This document shows, piece after piece, positions 25,150 to 36,796 of a DNA stretch of 64,000 nt. Source of the DNA: Chinchilla lanigera (taxonomy: Eukaryota > Chordata > Mammalia > Rodentia > Chinchillidae); contig NW_004955418.1 of the NCBI RefSeq assembly GCF_000276665.1, positions 7,709,130 through 7,773,129 on the forward strand, in the 5' to 3' direction. How positions within the stretch are numbered: the stretch's first letter is position 1; every line of letters starts with the position of its first letter. A model generated the notes under the pieces. That model did not search any database and was not told the origin of the DNA. It saw only the letters and a program-made list of their open reading frames with translations. The translations under genes and the position numbers were made by a program.

Positions 25150-25645
25150 AGCATGCACAAACAATACAGTCGTATCAGTTGGAGCTCACTAGAGATTAAA
25201 TGTAGGATATGTAAAGATATAAGGATTTACGAGATTGGCTTACAGTGGCCTCCTGCAGAGTCAGGTATGGAAGACTGGAACAGGGCTGCCTGTGGGGTGC
25301 AGATCCAAAGGATCCAGTAGAAAGCCTGGAGCTCACTTTGGTGTCCCGTGTGAGTCTGTATCAGGAGGCCAAAAGGTATAGGATGGAAGGCTGCAGGATC
25401 TGCTCTAGAAGCTACAAAACAATGTCAAAGTTGAAGGTGAATTCTGGAGCGCCTCCAAAACAAACAGAAGCAAGAGAGCTTTCCTTCTTTGTTTCCCTTT
25501 ATTCCATTCAAGCTACAACCCATTGGATAGTGCCACACCCAGAGTGGGTCTTCTCTCTTCAGGGTATTCGTTCGGCCACACCCATAACTGTGGGAATCCA
25601 TTTAGTTGGATGCTTCTTATTCAAGGTGACACAATAACTATCAGA
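25150..25645 (-). mobile_element. ERVL (MLT2-like) solo LTR, antisense
   Basis: Read on the minus strand the end is a degraded form of 'TGTGATAGTTA..GTGTCAACTTGA'. The plus strand shows CCCATTGGATAGTGCCACAC, CCAGAGTGGGTCTTC, CACACCCATAACTGTGGGAA and AAGGTGACACAATAACTATC, which align in order with the LTR at 27699-28166. The open frame across it (25245-25637) is a product of the LTR sequence and not a gene. The outer boundary near 25150 is approximate. Confidence 0.65.
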
Positions 25646-25649
25646 AGTC

Positions 25650-27690
25650 ATATGTTGCAACACCAGGAGTACATATATTTTACGATGTAGCAACTCTACT
25701 TCTTAGCGTTTACCTAAAGAACTACTTACTAGGATGCTCGCTGTAGTACTGTTTACAAGAATGAATTGCACAGCAAAAATGGAGTTACTCATCAATATCT
25801 GAATGCCTTATCCATCCTATAGATTGCAATGTGCAAATTAAGAAAATACATACCACCAAAGATGAATACTCAAAGCACGTGTGTTGAATGGAATGAATGA
25901 GTTGTGGATTTCATATATATTGGTATGTGGACATAGGGTGCCTATAGACAAACCAAATAAAATTGTTATTATAAATTCAAAAGTATAAAATATTCTTCGT
26001 AGAGACATATGGGGGTGTGTATATGTATGAATGAATGTGTTGTGTGTATGTGTACATCTGAGAAAAAGAACATTTAGAAATCACTTGCATTATTTCCATG
26101 AAAATAACTATATACTATAAAAATATGCTTTACACTCAAAAGAGTAATAAATTTTTTCAAATAGTAGATATTAAGCTTAAATTAGCCACAGTTATTATCA
26201 TAAGTGCAGATACATAATAGTGGTTTTTCATTTTATGGCCATTCATGTTACCAATATATAAATAAAAGAATAAGGTCTTTAAATTTAATTTCTTTTAGAC
26301 ATTTGTAGTTTGACAGAAATAAATATAATAGTGATCATCAATGAGAAAATGGATTTAGGATATATTCCAGTGTCTGACATTAACAGATTTGGATTTTACT
26401 CTATTTGCCTAAGTCTAGAAATCTAATGAATGCAAAAATTTGTAGTAGTAAAAAGTAGTTAAATGGCCAGTGGAAAGAGAATTATTTTTAGTATCAGTTA
26501 TAATATATATTTTTCTATTATGAACAGTTATCAGTACCAAACTATTGATAACTGAACCACAGATAACTGAACAGTACAGTTTCAAGTTTTGATCCATCAT
26601 TTGATCAGTAAATTAGCTCTCAATCTGAACTGCACACAGAATTATTTGCTGTTTTAGAAATATGCCAACATCAAGAAATCTCTCCCATTGCCCTGTTAAT
26701 ATGACTGATGCCGAGTAAAGTAGTTTGAAAAGATACCAAAGTTTATTTGCATGGTAAGAAAAAAGAATCATGGCTTTTTGGGGAATTGGGGCAGAATTTT
26801 GAACAGAGTATATCTTTGTTAACCTACTTTAAAGATCTCCCTTGATCAGAGAACTTAACTATTTCTGTGATTAAAACTCCATACTTTCAGTTGATTATCC
26901 CTGAATCACAATTAAAAACCAATGTGATTTTATTTCCAAAAGACCTATTACTCAGTATCATTGAATAACAATGTATCCTATACTGACTTTATTTCAAAAT
27001 TCTAAATTCAGATAAAGCCTTAAAATTATATTATTACAAAGTATAAATATAATTGTGTATGTACATCACTAAAATGTATGTAAATAAGTTCTATTCTTAT
27101 ATAAAAATAAGATTATTTCATAATCACAAACTGTAATCTTCATCTTAACGTGCAAATATTTTTATCAGTTGGCTTATAATTATTTTAATTGAATCAATTA
27201 AATGCATTTGCACAAATGACTATGAGATATAATACATGTATTACAGAAAATGAATTTCAAGGTAATGCATAAAATAACTATAGTAGAAATATTAAGTTGG
27301 AATATTTTAATGCCTTTTTAAGTATAGCAATATACTATAAGCTCAAAGTGGCTAATACCATCACTATTATTCCTGATTAAAATATAAAGTTAGCTATAGC
27401 CAATAAAATAGTACCTAAAGTTTAAAAGGATATTTGTTCTTATTGTTTTTAAAGGGTGGCAGCAATAGAAGTGAAATTACAGAACAGAATGCTGATTTGA
27501 TTTTAAGAGAGAAACACTTATGATTGTGCTGTGATGCTCAAATAATTACCTGAGTTAATGCATCCAATCTAGTCAAATCATTTGAGTTTTTACTGGCAAT
27601 ATTTTTTGAAAGCCCCATGAGTCTCTTCATCAAACTGTTCTCTTTACCACAAGTAAATTTCATATCTAAAATGCAAAATTCAAAATAGTT
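25650..27690. other. unannotated AT-rich DNA between two LTRs
   Basis: No gene and no recognisable retroviral internal sequence. A TG/TATG-rich stretch lies at about 26010-26055. Confidence 0.5.
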
Positions 27691-27698
27691 TTGTCTAT

Positions 27699-28166
27699 GT
27701 AGATCTGTATTAGGGTTCACTACAGAATCAGATTTAACATACACACATACATGATTCATAAGTGATTTACAAAGTAAGGTCACAGTGCAGAATGCGCAGT
27801 CAGGAGTGGAAGAACGCCAAAGAGTTACCTGCACACTGGAGAGCTAGAAGACCCCGTCAAAGTTTGAAGATCTGGAGCTCGCTGTAGAGTCTCATGTGAG
27901 TGCTTATCAGGAAGCCAAGGGCCTGTGTTGAGAGTGTGGAGACCGATGTCCAATGATGACATGAAGACTGGAACTCCCTGGAAGAAGCAGGAGCGAAACT
28001 TCTTTCCCTTTTTTCCATCCTGGCCACAAGCCTATTGGTTGGTGCCACCCACACCCAAGGTGGGCTTCCATCTGCAGTAAGTCAGTCATCCAGACACACC
28101 CAGACTGTGCTAAACCAATCTGCTAGGTGTTTCTTACTCAAGTTGACACCACAACTAACTATCACA
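27699..28166 (-). mobile_element. ERVL (MLT2-like) solo LTR, antisense
   Basis: On the minus strand it starts TGTGATAGTTAGTTGTGGTG followed by TCAACTTGAG, and ends ATACAGATCTACA, giving a 468-bp unit with TG..CA ends. It contains the conserved GGGTGTGTCTGGATGA and GGTGTGGGTGGCACCAACCA segments. There is no retroviral coding sequence next to it, so it is a solo LTR. Immediate 5-bp flanks do not match, in keeping with age. Confidence 0.7.
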
Positions 28167-28344
28167 AAAATTTTGTATTCCAAAATAAAGCCCTGTATGT
28201 GTTTTGTAATAGATTAATGACAAATACTGTGTCAACATGCTAATATCCAGAACTTCTGAATATGTTATCGCACATGGCAAAAGTAATTTTCCTGATGTGA
28301 CTGTGTAGCCTGACTTATAATAGCAAACTTTAAAAGTTAGTTTT

Positions 28345-28689
28345 CTTTTCCAACAGAGTCAAATGTCCTCCCCAAAAGTTCTTAGGCCCAAGCCGTAAGC
28401 CACCACCTCCACCGCTCCTCATCTAAGATGAATGGACAGAATATGCGGGAGGACAAGTCCAGCTTTCTATCTTTAGGCAGTGGAGGGGGAGGGCTGCATC
28501 CCAGAAGTGGTAGGACACGCCTGCACATGTTTACTGTCTCACTGTATTCCCTCTTCCTACAGTGCCTTGCTGTGAAAGACCCTAATGAATCTGTATGTGG
28601 TAAGATGGCAGTGGAAGGCAAGTGAGCCTCTCCTCAGGGATAGCTTTGAATAAACGCTCTTTCCTTTCTACCAAAATAAATAGCCTCCT
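28345..28689 (+). mobile_element. possible LTR-like segment with polyadenylation signal
   Basis: A GC-richer block with the GGGAGGACAAGTCCAGC and GGAGGGGGAGGGCTGC regions and a GAATAAACGCTCTTTCC motif at about 28647-28663, which resembles the polyadenylation region of an LTR. I cannot name the family. It sits directly upstream of an MLT1-like LTR and could have inserted into it. Confidence 0.35.
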
Positions 28690-28694
28690 TTCAC

Positions 28695-29122
28695 TTGGCC
28701 AACTGTGAGCAAATGAACCTGAGCTTATGAGACAAAGTGGCTAATAACACAGGCATGGGAAGACTCTTAGAATATTCAGGTAGGCCCAGAGTAACCACAC
28801 AGGTTCCAGAAACAAGAAAGCATGAAGACCATAGTCAGTGAAAGAAGATGAGGATCAAAAGAGAACGCTTGAGTCCAACTTTGAAGATGGGAAGTGGGAG
28901 AACAAGTCAAGGAACGTAGGCAGCCTCTAAAAGTTGGAAAAGACAAGGACAAAACGTTCTGTTGGAATCTCAAAGAATGCAACATTGCTGGTACTCTGAT
29001 TTCAGCCCCAAAATACTCACTTCAGAATTTCGATCTCTACAACAGTAAGAGGATAAATTTGTTTTGTTTTATGACACTGAGTTTCTTGTGATTTGTTATA
29101 GCCACAATAAGAAAATTAAAAG
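28695..29122 (+). mobile_element. MLT1-like MaLR LTR
   Basis: AGGTAGGCCCAGAGTAACCA, then GCAGCCTCTAAAAGTTGGAA, AAGACAAGGACAAAACG, TGATTTCAGCCCCAAAATAC, CAACAGTAAGAGGATAAATT and TTATAGCCACAATAAGAAAA reproduce in order the 3' two-thirds of an MLT1 LTR, an ancient class III LTR of mammals. Diverged and without coding content. Confidence 0.75.
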
Positions 29123-29624
29123 CTATGTCCCTCCACATACATTAGGCAGATAATTTGGAGGAGGGGGAGGAGATTAGGGCAAGGGGAGCGTGGAGGGACT
29201 TAGGAATAAAAAAGATCAAGAAAAGATACATATATTTGTCAGTTCTCAAAATGAAGATAACTACTGTGTATCACAAGCATACATTAATAAAAATAAATAA
29301 AATCATGGGACAAGTTATTCTACACAATAGCAAAGCCTTAACAGTCTCTCCGAATTATTTGTTAACATAATTGATTTTGATTTATGTGAGTTGCCTATAT
29401 TGGAATTGTTTCATAGTTGACTTAGAGGTTAAAAATAGAAAATTTATATTGCTTAACTTGTGTTTCATAATTTATTATATCCCATTATAAAATTAATTTA
29501 ATATTAATCAAATTATCAATCTAATAATAATTTGATAGAAAAGTAAAAAATATTGTCTTTAAGTTCTCAGTAATTAGTATGATGCAATATATATTTCTTT
29601 TTTATTTTAAAAATTAAAAAACCT

Positions 29625-29727
29625 GGGGCTGGGGATTTAGCTCAGTGGCAAAGCACCTGCCTGGCAAGCGCAAGGTCATGAGTTCGGTTCCCGGTACCGG
29701 AGAAAAACCAAAAAAAAAAAAAAAAAA
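29625..29727 (+). mobile_element. young ID SINE
   Basis: GGGGCTGGGGATTTAGCTCA starts it. The core ends at CCGGTACCGG (29691-29700) and the tail is GAGAAAAACC plus poly-A. One G-to-A change (GTCATGAG instead of GTCGTGAG) is a CpG decay step. Similar A-rich flanks (AAAAATTAAAAAAC type) lie on both sides and may be the target duplication. Confidence 0.95.
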
Positions 29728-29729
29728 TT

Positions 29730-29830
29730 AAAAAAACTAACAAAACTAACAAAATAAGAATGAAGACAAAATCAAAACAACACAAAAACAACAAAAATGA
29801 TACATGACCTTAAAACAAAATGATAGGAAT
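29730..29830. repeat. A-rich unclassified repeat, copy 1
   Basis: The segment matches 42990-43080 almost base for base apart from small indels, sharing AATGAAGACAAAA, AACACAAAAA and AATGATACATGACCTTAAAA-type text. A more diverged relative is at about 30178-30268. The family is unknown to me. Confidence 0.6.
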
Positions 29831-30995
29831 TAACAATGGTTGCTGCACTACATACTGTTATCTTCAATGTAGTTGCTCAGTCCAGCAGACATAAGAATGA
29901 TTGATCAAATAATCAAAGACAGTTACAACTAATAAAAAAACAACATTACAAATGATGAAGAGCTTCACCATACAAGATGGTAAGAGTTCAGTAATGTTCT
30001 TATACGGCATATTGCTGTTTTCAACTCAGTCATTTTGAGTACCAAATTCAAGCATGCCAAATTGGTCAAGAAAAAAGAAAATTTTAAGCATTGACTGTTC
30101 TTTTCAATAAACCACAGACAGCGATACATCTATTCCAGCTATCCTTGTATATACATGTAAATTTTGTTTTTCATTTAAAGGAAAACCAAAATAAGAAAAA
30201 CAAATCCATAAGCAAAATAGCATAGACAACAATAAAAATGATACAGAATTTCAAAACATAGTGATAGGACATTTCTACATGATTGAAGTCTTATTGTATA
30301 TGTGGTTTTATATCCCATTTTATCACTCAGTATTCTAATGTAATTACATAGTATCCATAAATATCATCTAAAATTCGTACATAATATGTTAGAATGGGTA
30401 TAATAATTTTTTTTCTGTTAGACATTTAAATGTTGCAAAATTTTAACAATTAATAATCATGTCAAAAGACATTTTAGTACATATTTATTTGTATTTGGTT
30501 TATATATAAAATAATGATTTAGACTTTCTAAGAGCTTTTTACAATATCAGATTTCTGAGTAAAAACACATAATAATTATTATAAATAATATAATACGATA
30601 GTGTTGTGAGATATGATTATAATATAAAATTGTTTTATTAGACTATTGTAACTGCTTTTCCTTACATGCATTAGATTTGTATTTATATGGTTAACATGAA
30701 ACATAATGTAGCAGACAAGATGCAAAATGCTAGATACACATTGCCTAACAAAACCTACATGTTCTTTGTTATTCAGCAATATTCAAGCTGTAGCAGAGTA
30801 TGTGATAATCACAATGAAGCATAATTTGAATTTTAATACAAGTTATGCTTCAACATTATTTTATACATTGAAATGTTCTTACTTGCTTGTCAGTCTGACA
30901 TTGGTTAAAAACTATTCACCTCTGCCTTTGAGAGTTTAATAGTTACTCAAATTTTGTATACACTCTATATATAGTAACTTCCATGTAATTAATGC
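29831..30995. other. unannotated AT-rich DNA
   Basis: No gene recognised. A diverged third copy of the A-rich repeat is at about 30178-30268. Confidence 0.5.
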
Positions 30996-31005
30996 CTGTG
31001 TCTTG

Positions 31006-31493
31006 GTTACTTTTCTCTTGTTGCTAAGACAAAATACCCGACTCCCAGAATTGAGGAAGGAAAGGTTTATTTAGCTTAGAGTTTGAGGAGGTTTCATTCT
31101 ATACTTAGCTGGCTCCAAGGCAGAGTGACACACAGCAGAGGGCAACATTCATGGTAGTAGAAGACAGCAAAGCAAAAACAGCAAAAGTGAGGAGTGGCAG
31201 CAAGCAGCCTCTTTCCCTCCCTTACATTGTAAGCAGGCTACCCCCACCCAGGGGAGGTGTAGCATTCACATAATCTTCATGCCCTCCTCTTGCACAGGCT
31301 CAGGATGAATACAAAGTAAGCACCTTGGCTCCCAGCTGAGCCACATACTTAACGTTCTAAACTTCTCAAATTGATACAAGAAACAACATCCCAAGAGGAT
31401 AAGGGCATGTCCTTTTTACCCAAGATGCAGAACTACTGAGTCATGTAGCCAAACCTCTAGACTCCCCAAGTTGACACAATGCATCAACCATAA
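31006..31493 (-). mobile_element. LTR-like interspersed repeat, copy A
   Basis: About 488 bp shared with 46068-46560 in the same orientation at high identity by eye. On the minus strand it begins TATGGTTGATGCATTGTGTC (class III LTR-like) and ends with an AAATAAACCTTTCCTTCC polyadenylation region followed by GGTATTTTGTCTTAGCAACA and AAAGTAAC. The tail is nearly the same as that of 47418-47775. I read it as a solo LTR of an ERVL/MaLR-type element without coding content. Confidence 0.7.
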
Positions 31494-31539
31494 TAGTGTA
31501 TCTTTCTATTCATGCCATCATCTGCTAAGTAACTGTAAT

Positions 31540-31665
31540 TATACTCATTATTTAGACCAGGACATTTAGAATCAGAAGTATCAAGTAACTTTCCTAAGGT
31601 CATATAGTGACTAAGTAGCTAAAATGAATGCAAATCCCAGTGTCCAACTCTAAATCTAAGTGGTA
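31540..31665 (-). mobile_element. MIR SINE, antisense
   Basis: TACTCATTATTTAGACCAGG, then CAAGTAACTTTCCTAAGGTC, ATATAGTGACTAAGTAGCT and CAAATCCCAGTGTCCAACTC correspond to the reversed MIR order (fraction with AGATGAGGAAAC, then AAGGTCACACAGC, then CAAACCCAGG). Confidence 0.75.
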
Positions 31666-31669
31666 TATA

Positions 31670-32735
31670 CCTGACTCTACTCTGTCAGTAGTTACAGTAG
31701 TTTCAGATACCTGCATCCTGCTTGCTTTCCTGCTCCTACTCTTTATGTAAAAGTGCTGCCTGTGACATGAAGGAGACTCCATCATATTATAAAAGTATAA
31801 TCATCAAGTTAACTTCATTTGTTTCTACCCAACTGACTAGATAAATTTAGAAATTAAAAATGGTAAATGCGTATGCTGCATACTCAAAAAAAAAAAAGAG
31901 GCACATACAGATTGTGATAGCTTCTGACAGCCTTTCAGTTAACTTTCAATCATTCTAGGGTAATCTTGAGAACATGGGATTTCAGTCAATCCAAAAGGAG
32001 AAACTTGGTGCTCTGAATGGACAAGTGAAGTGGGAAAACTCCAAGAGGAGAAAATTTATATCTGATCTTCAATGCACTTGGAAAGCCCTACAAAGTCTCA
32101 AGCACATGGAAAAAAGCAAAAAATTTAAAATATTAGACTGAAGAATATAAATCACAGAGACATGACTAACAAGCCAATATAAAGAGATAACAGGTATAAA
32201 ATTTGGCAATGAACTGTAGATGAAAAATGTGATTCTGTATATAAGTAGCATAGGGTTATTTTCAGGGGTATTGCTTGATGAGTCTCATGGCTAGTGATAT
32301 TGAAGATTTTGCGTAAGGGGGAGTTTTACAGGACAATTTCTCATCAATGCTCATGTGAGTTAGCAGTTGTCTACTTACCCTGAAGCTAGGTTTGGGGAGA
32401 GAGTTCCAGTAACTACGACTAATGTAAGTTTTTGAAAGGTAATAAAATGATCTGAAGACTCCAGTAGCCTATGCAAAACATAGTATTCTATAACTTTTTC
32501 TTTAGGAGATCAAAGTTATAAAATACTAATTACTGTCCTGGATAGTAAGCAATGGAACCTAGAAGCTTGGAAGCTTCACAGTGCTGAATTGAGTGGGTGA
32601 GAACACACATGCTCACTGACGAGCTGGGATTATGAATCATCCCTGTGGACACACAGCTTCCTATGCATCGGTAGCCTGCGTCCAAGATGGTGTGCCTTAA
32701 TGTGCCTTTGCTAGGTGGTTTCTGCTTGATTCTGC
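31670..32735. other. unannotated DNA
   Basis: No gene or clear repeat. A poly-A run lies at 31888-31899. Confidence 0.5.
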
Positions 32736-32739
32736 TTAC

Positions 32740-33096
32740 ATGTGATCAGTAGCCCATCACTCATTTTGGGGAAAGTCAACTGTTATGATGACACTGAGGC
32801 AGACTCGGAAAGGGCATATAGAGCAAGAAGGAGTGGTCTCTGGCCAGCAGCTGTCAAGGAACCCAGACAGGCCAACAACCCAGTGAATAACTGTGAAGGT
32901 GGTCTCTTCGCCCCAGTCAAGCACTGAAACAAAAGTATGCCTGAACAATAGCTTTCTTGTAACTTTGTGAGAGAACCCAGAATGCTCCTCCAAGATCCTG
33001 GACTCATAAAATCTATAATATTAACAGTAATAAAATTTACTGTTTAAATAACTGTATTTGGGGTACTTTGTTATGTAACTATGGATAACTAAGGTA
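32740..33096 (+). mobile_element. MLT1-like MaLR LTR
   Basis: CCAGCAGCTGTCAAGGAACC, AGACAGGCCAACAACCCAGT, CCCCAGTCAAGCACTGAAAC, CTTTGTGAGAGAACCCAGAA and TTGGGGTACTTTGTTATGTA followed by ACTATGGATAACTAA match in order the 3' part of an MLT1-type LTR. The 5' boundary is uncertain. The short open frame across it has no coding significance. Confidence 0.7.
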
Positions 33097-33389
33097 CTTA
33101 CTGTCATGGCTTCCTCTGCTACTTGAATGTGGAGAATAGGAATTTCCAGCAGAAGATTTAGAAAGTAAATAGTAGGATCTTGTCAGATAAAGAAAGAGGA
33201 GGAAGGAGGAGTTTTAAAGTCAATGCTAACATATTGCCTGCTACTTTTTAAATCTATTTTATTTTAAAGCTGATAAGGCAATAGAAGTCTTCCCCAATAT
33301 AGCTGATGCATTCTTGCTCATTTTATTTGTTCTCAGGGTTTTACTTGTCCATATTTTCAGTCTCTAATCTTTAAGCATCCTTTTTCTCT

Positions 33390-33545
33390 CTTTTTTGCTG
33401 TTTACTTGAGACAGAGTTTTGCTATGCAGTTCACACTGGTCTTGAACTCACTATGTAGTCCAGGCTGGCCTCAAACTCACAGCAATCCTCCTGCCTCAGC
33501 CTCTCAAGTGCTGGGATTATAGGCATGTGCCATCAAGCTCCGCTA
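33390..33545 (-). mobile_element. B1 SINE, antisense
   Basis: TTGAGACAGAGTTTTGCTAT, GTAGTCCAGGCTGGCCTCAA, CTCCTGCCTCAGCCTCTCAA and GTGCTGGGATTATAGGCATG form the reversed body of a 7SL-derived B1 monomer. A T-rich tract at about 33370-33398 is its tail. Only a few positions differ from a rodent B1 consensus, so it is moderately young. Confidence 0.92.
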
Positions 33546-35955
33546 ATCATCCATTTTCTGCCCAGAGAGTTTCTCAGCTGTAAATCAAAGATTCATTTAT
33601 AATATAACCAATTGTAGTCCTCGTTCTGAATTTGCGCTACCAAAGAATTTTGTTCATTTTCTCTTTCTTTTTGGACTTGTTTTATTGTAAGTAGGTTCAA
33701 ATATTCTAAGTTAGGTTTTAGGATGTCTAAGAGATGTCTACCTGAATGAGTTGCTTGTTTGCAGGGCTGACTTGAATTAAAATAAACTCTGCACACAAAA
33801 GTTGTATAGTTTCATATGATAAGATGATTGTCACATCATTGTATTTCATCATGTCCAATACAATGTAAAGAGAAGCTCAGCTTTGGAGTTAGAAGGACCT
33901 AATCTCATGAGGAATGATCAGATAATAACTACATAGCATGGCGTTCTTTTTTCCTTTTCTTTCTTTTTAATATAAAAAATCCCAAGATGATATTTCATAT
34001 ATAGAATAAACCCTACATTCTTCTGAACAGAATTGTAAAGCCTAAGTAACATACATATAAAACCACCTGGTGTAATGCATGTGTATTTCAGGTATTCAGC
34101 ATAGGAAACAAAAGAGCACTTTAGTTGAGTTCCTTAAAGATAGTTATCAACAAGGTGGCCTAACTCTTTTGGCTGAGTCATAAGATAACCTTGTCTAGAA
34201 TCTGCATCAAGAAAGTCAGTCAACTAGCATTTAATTCCTAAGCAAAATAAAATTTAACACCAATTTATTTTCAAGTAAGTAGTGCAGGATAAGAAAATGC
34301 TATATTTTATGTAGTATTCATATGATGGATTGCCAGGGTTTGAGGCTAATAGAAATAGTTACTCACTAAGTGGCATTTATAGACAATGAAAGATAAGTGT
34401 TTAAATGGCCAACAAGTTCTGTTTTTATCAATTAATTTCTCAGAACACTTTTTCCTCTTCAACAAGACATCATGAATGCACAGCTTCAGAATATGAGGGA
34501 AAAAAGTTTAATGATATACGTTTCAATCAATGAGGCATTTAAAAAATGCACGAAGCATTGTTCTGCAAGTGGCCTGAACATAAACTTTAAGAATTTGAAT
34601 TAATTCCACTAGTCTCAGAGATTGAAAGAAAATCAACTGTACTTGTGGCAATTTGTTTACAGACGCTTAAGCAATTAAGGGCAGTCTGCCTACTGCAGTA
34701 CTTTTCAGACCTACAAGAGGGAACAAGTTGGCAGCCTCAGTATCTAAGTGAAAGCCAGTATACATATTTGGGGCAAAATAAATGGTGAGAAATGATATTC
34801 TTATTTAAAAATACACTCCACAAGGAAAGACACAGAAATCTATGCATCTGTAGAAATACTAATTGTGGATGAATATTCATTTCCTACAAGAGATTACATT
34901 ATGTGGAAATTAAATTCAAAGCATGCTTGTAAGTACCTTGAAAGTCTGAAAAGATCAACAAGCTGAGAAAAATCATCATTTTGGCAGTGCTATTGTTTTT
35001 ATTTATATTGTTCTTTAAACTATCACATCTTTGTCACTTTTTGGCTTTTCTAGAAATTTTTTATGTATGTTTTTTCTGAGCATGAAATATGCAGGGACAA
35101 ATGATCAGGATTTTTCCATTGGTGGTAACTGAGAGATTCAACCTTTGTCTCTGGCCACAGTGCAGAAGCAGAGAGTGAGCCATGTTGGATGGAGAGTCGA
35201 ATGTTAGAAGTGACAATTTCTAGTTCTAACACATTCATGCTTCGTCTAGTTTCTGGTTCTGGCGCTGATTTAGGGGGAGCTTTCTGATCCTTTGACCCTG
35301 GTATTCACTTGTTCTAAGTCACTTACTGTGTGTATGTTGACAATAGTACCTAAAACATGGATGAGAGAACATGGGCCTTGTGCTCTGCTTCTTCCTTGAA
35401 GAAATGATTGGGTAAGAAACATCATGATGGTTCTGGTAGTGCATACAGTCTAATGCACAAGTAGGAGAAATTTAAAAATATGCATGTCTGTGCAATAGAA
35501 TTATCATACAAAGCTGCAGTGCTTAGCATAGGTTCCAGGTGATATGGAGGCCATCACAAACGAAATGTACCAAAGCTGAAATATGAGATGTAACATAATA
35601 GATGTAAAGCATTATACAGACATGGGGCATCATCATTATTTGGCTAACTGACTTCATTTTAGAATTTCAAAATTATAATTGAATCTATAATTCTGTCTTT
35701 TAGCATCAGTTATACACATCAACAATTGAAAATAGGTCTGTTTGATTTTATCAGAAGAAACTACACTGTCACTAGTGCAAGAACATTTTTCCATCTTGAC
35801 AGGTACACGGGAAGAGTTTCCAATCAACTCTCATTTTCTGTACAATGGACACATTGCTTTAATTTTGCTAATCACAGTCTACACAGTAACATCATAGAGT
35901 AATATCTGAAAGATATTTGAGATTATTTCTAAATGGAAAATTGTTAAAAAATAAT
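33546..35955. other. unannotated, largely repeat-free DNA
   Basis: No gene recognised. Segments 34430-34760 and 35085-35330 have balanced, non-repetitive text like unique or conserved noncoding DNA, but conservation cannot be tested here. Confidence 0.45.
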
Positions 35956-35957
35956 TT

Positions 35958-36041
35958 GGGGCCTCAAGGTGTAGATCATGAGGAAGAGGTTGTATAGCAT
36001 CGTAAAGACTTTGGTTTTATTACCAGAATCCCCTGTAAAAG
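35958..36041 (+). mobile_element. ID-like SINE, very degraded
   Basis: GGGGCCTCAAGGTGTAGATC, then AGGAAGAGGTTGTATAGCAT and TTGGTTTTATTACCAGAATC keep the general ID order. The match is weak. Confidence 0.4.
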
Positions 36042-36796
36042 AAAGTCTGAAATGCAATATGCATTCCTAAGTTTTTAAATATTACTTTGGCCTTTTCTTT
36101 GGATTTGTACAATTCGGTGATCCAATGTCATTTACCTAGATTGAAGCAATCAGCCATGTTGCATATTTTAATTTCAAGCAATGACTTCTCTGAAAAGCAA
36201 ATAATTCAGTGTCACATCTTTTCCTTTCCTCTCTTATACTTTATATCTATACCCTATGAATAGAAATAACAGAGGCTTTGTGAAGTGGAAATGGAATAGT
36301 GCAATTTGTTCCATAGTCAGGATGGAAATGAAGTTCCAACATAGCCATCACAATTTAAGTTAACCACAAATAAGAGAAAGAAAAGAAAGAAACACTATGA
36401 AGATTATAGTCCTAGGATAACTTTGGCTTTGGGGGCAAAGCAGAGGAGATGGTCAGGGCTACCCCACAAGAAGAAGTTCTTAAAATAACTCTCCCTGTGA
36501 GAACTGAATAAGAGTATGATTAGTTCAGCATTGCTTTGATTCTTTCTTTCCTTCTCCCACTGGAGACTTCAGTTTAATAATGATTAAAGAATAATGGCTG
36601 AATCCCATCAGAATGGCTTTTGAGATTTAACTCACTGAATATATTCATAGCACTGAGCTTGAAGGGGTGACCGAACAGATCTGCACAAGTAATCATGGAA
36701 CATTACAATGATACTTCATTTCCCACATCAATACCAATTATTAGAGAGCATCAAATATTATTTTAATAGGTTAGAAATTTCTAATCTGGTCAGGTA

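Noticed and set aside
25245..25637. 130-codon plus-strand frame
   Set aside because: It lies across an antisense MLT2-like LTR and has no domain.
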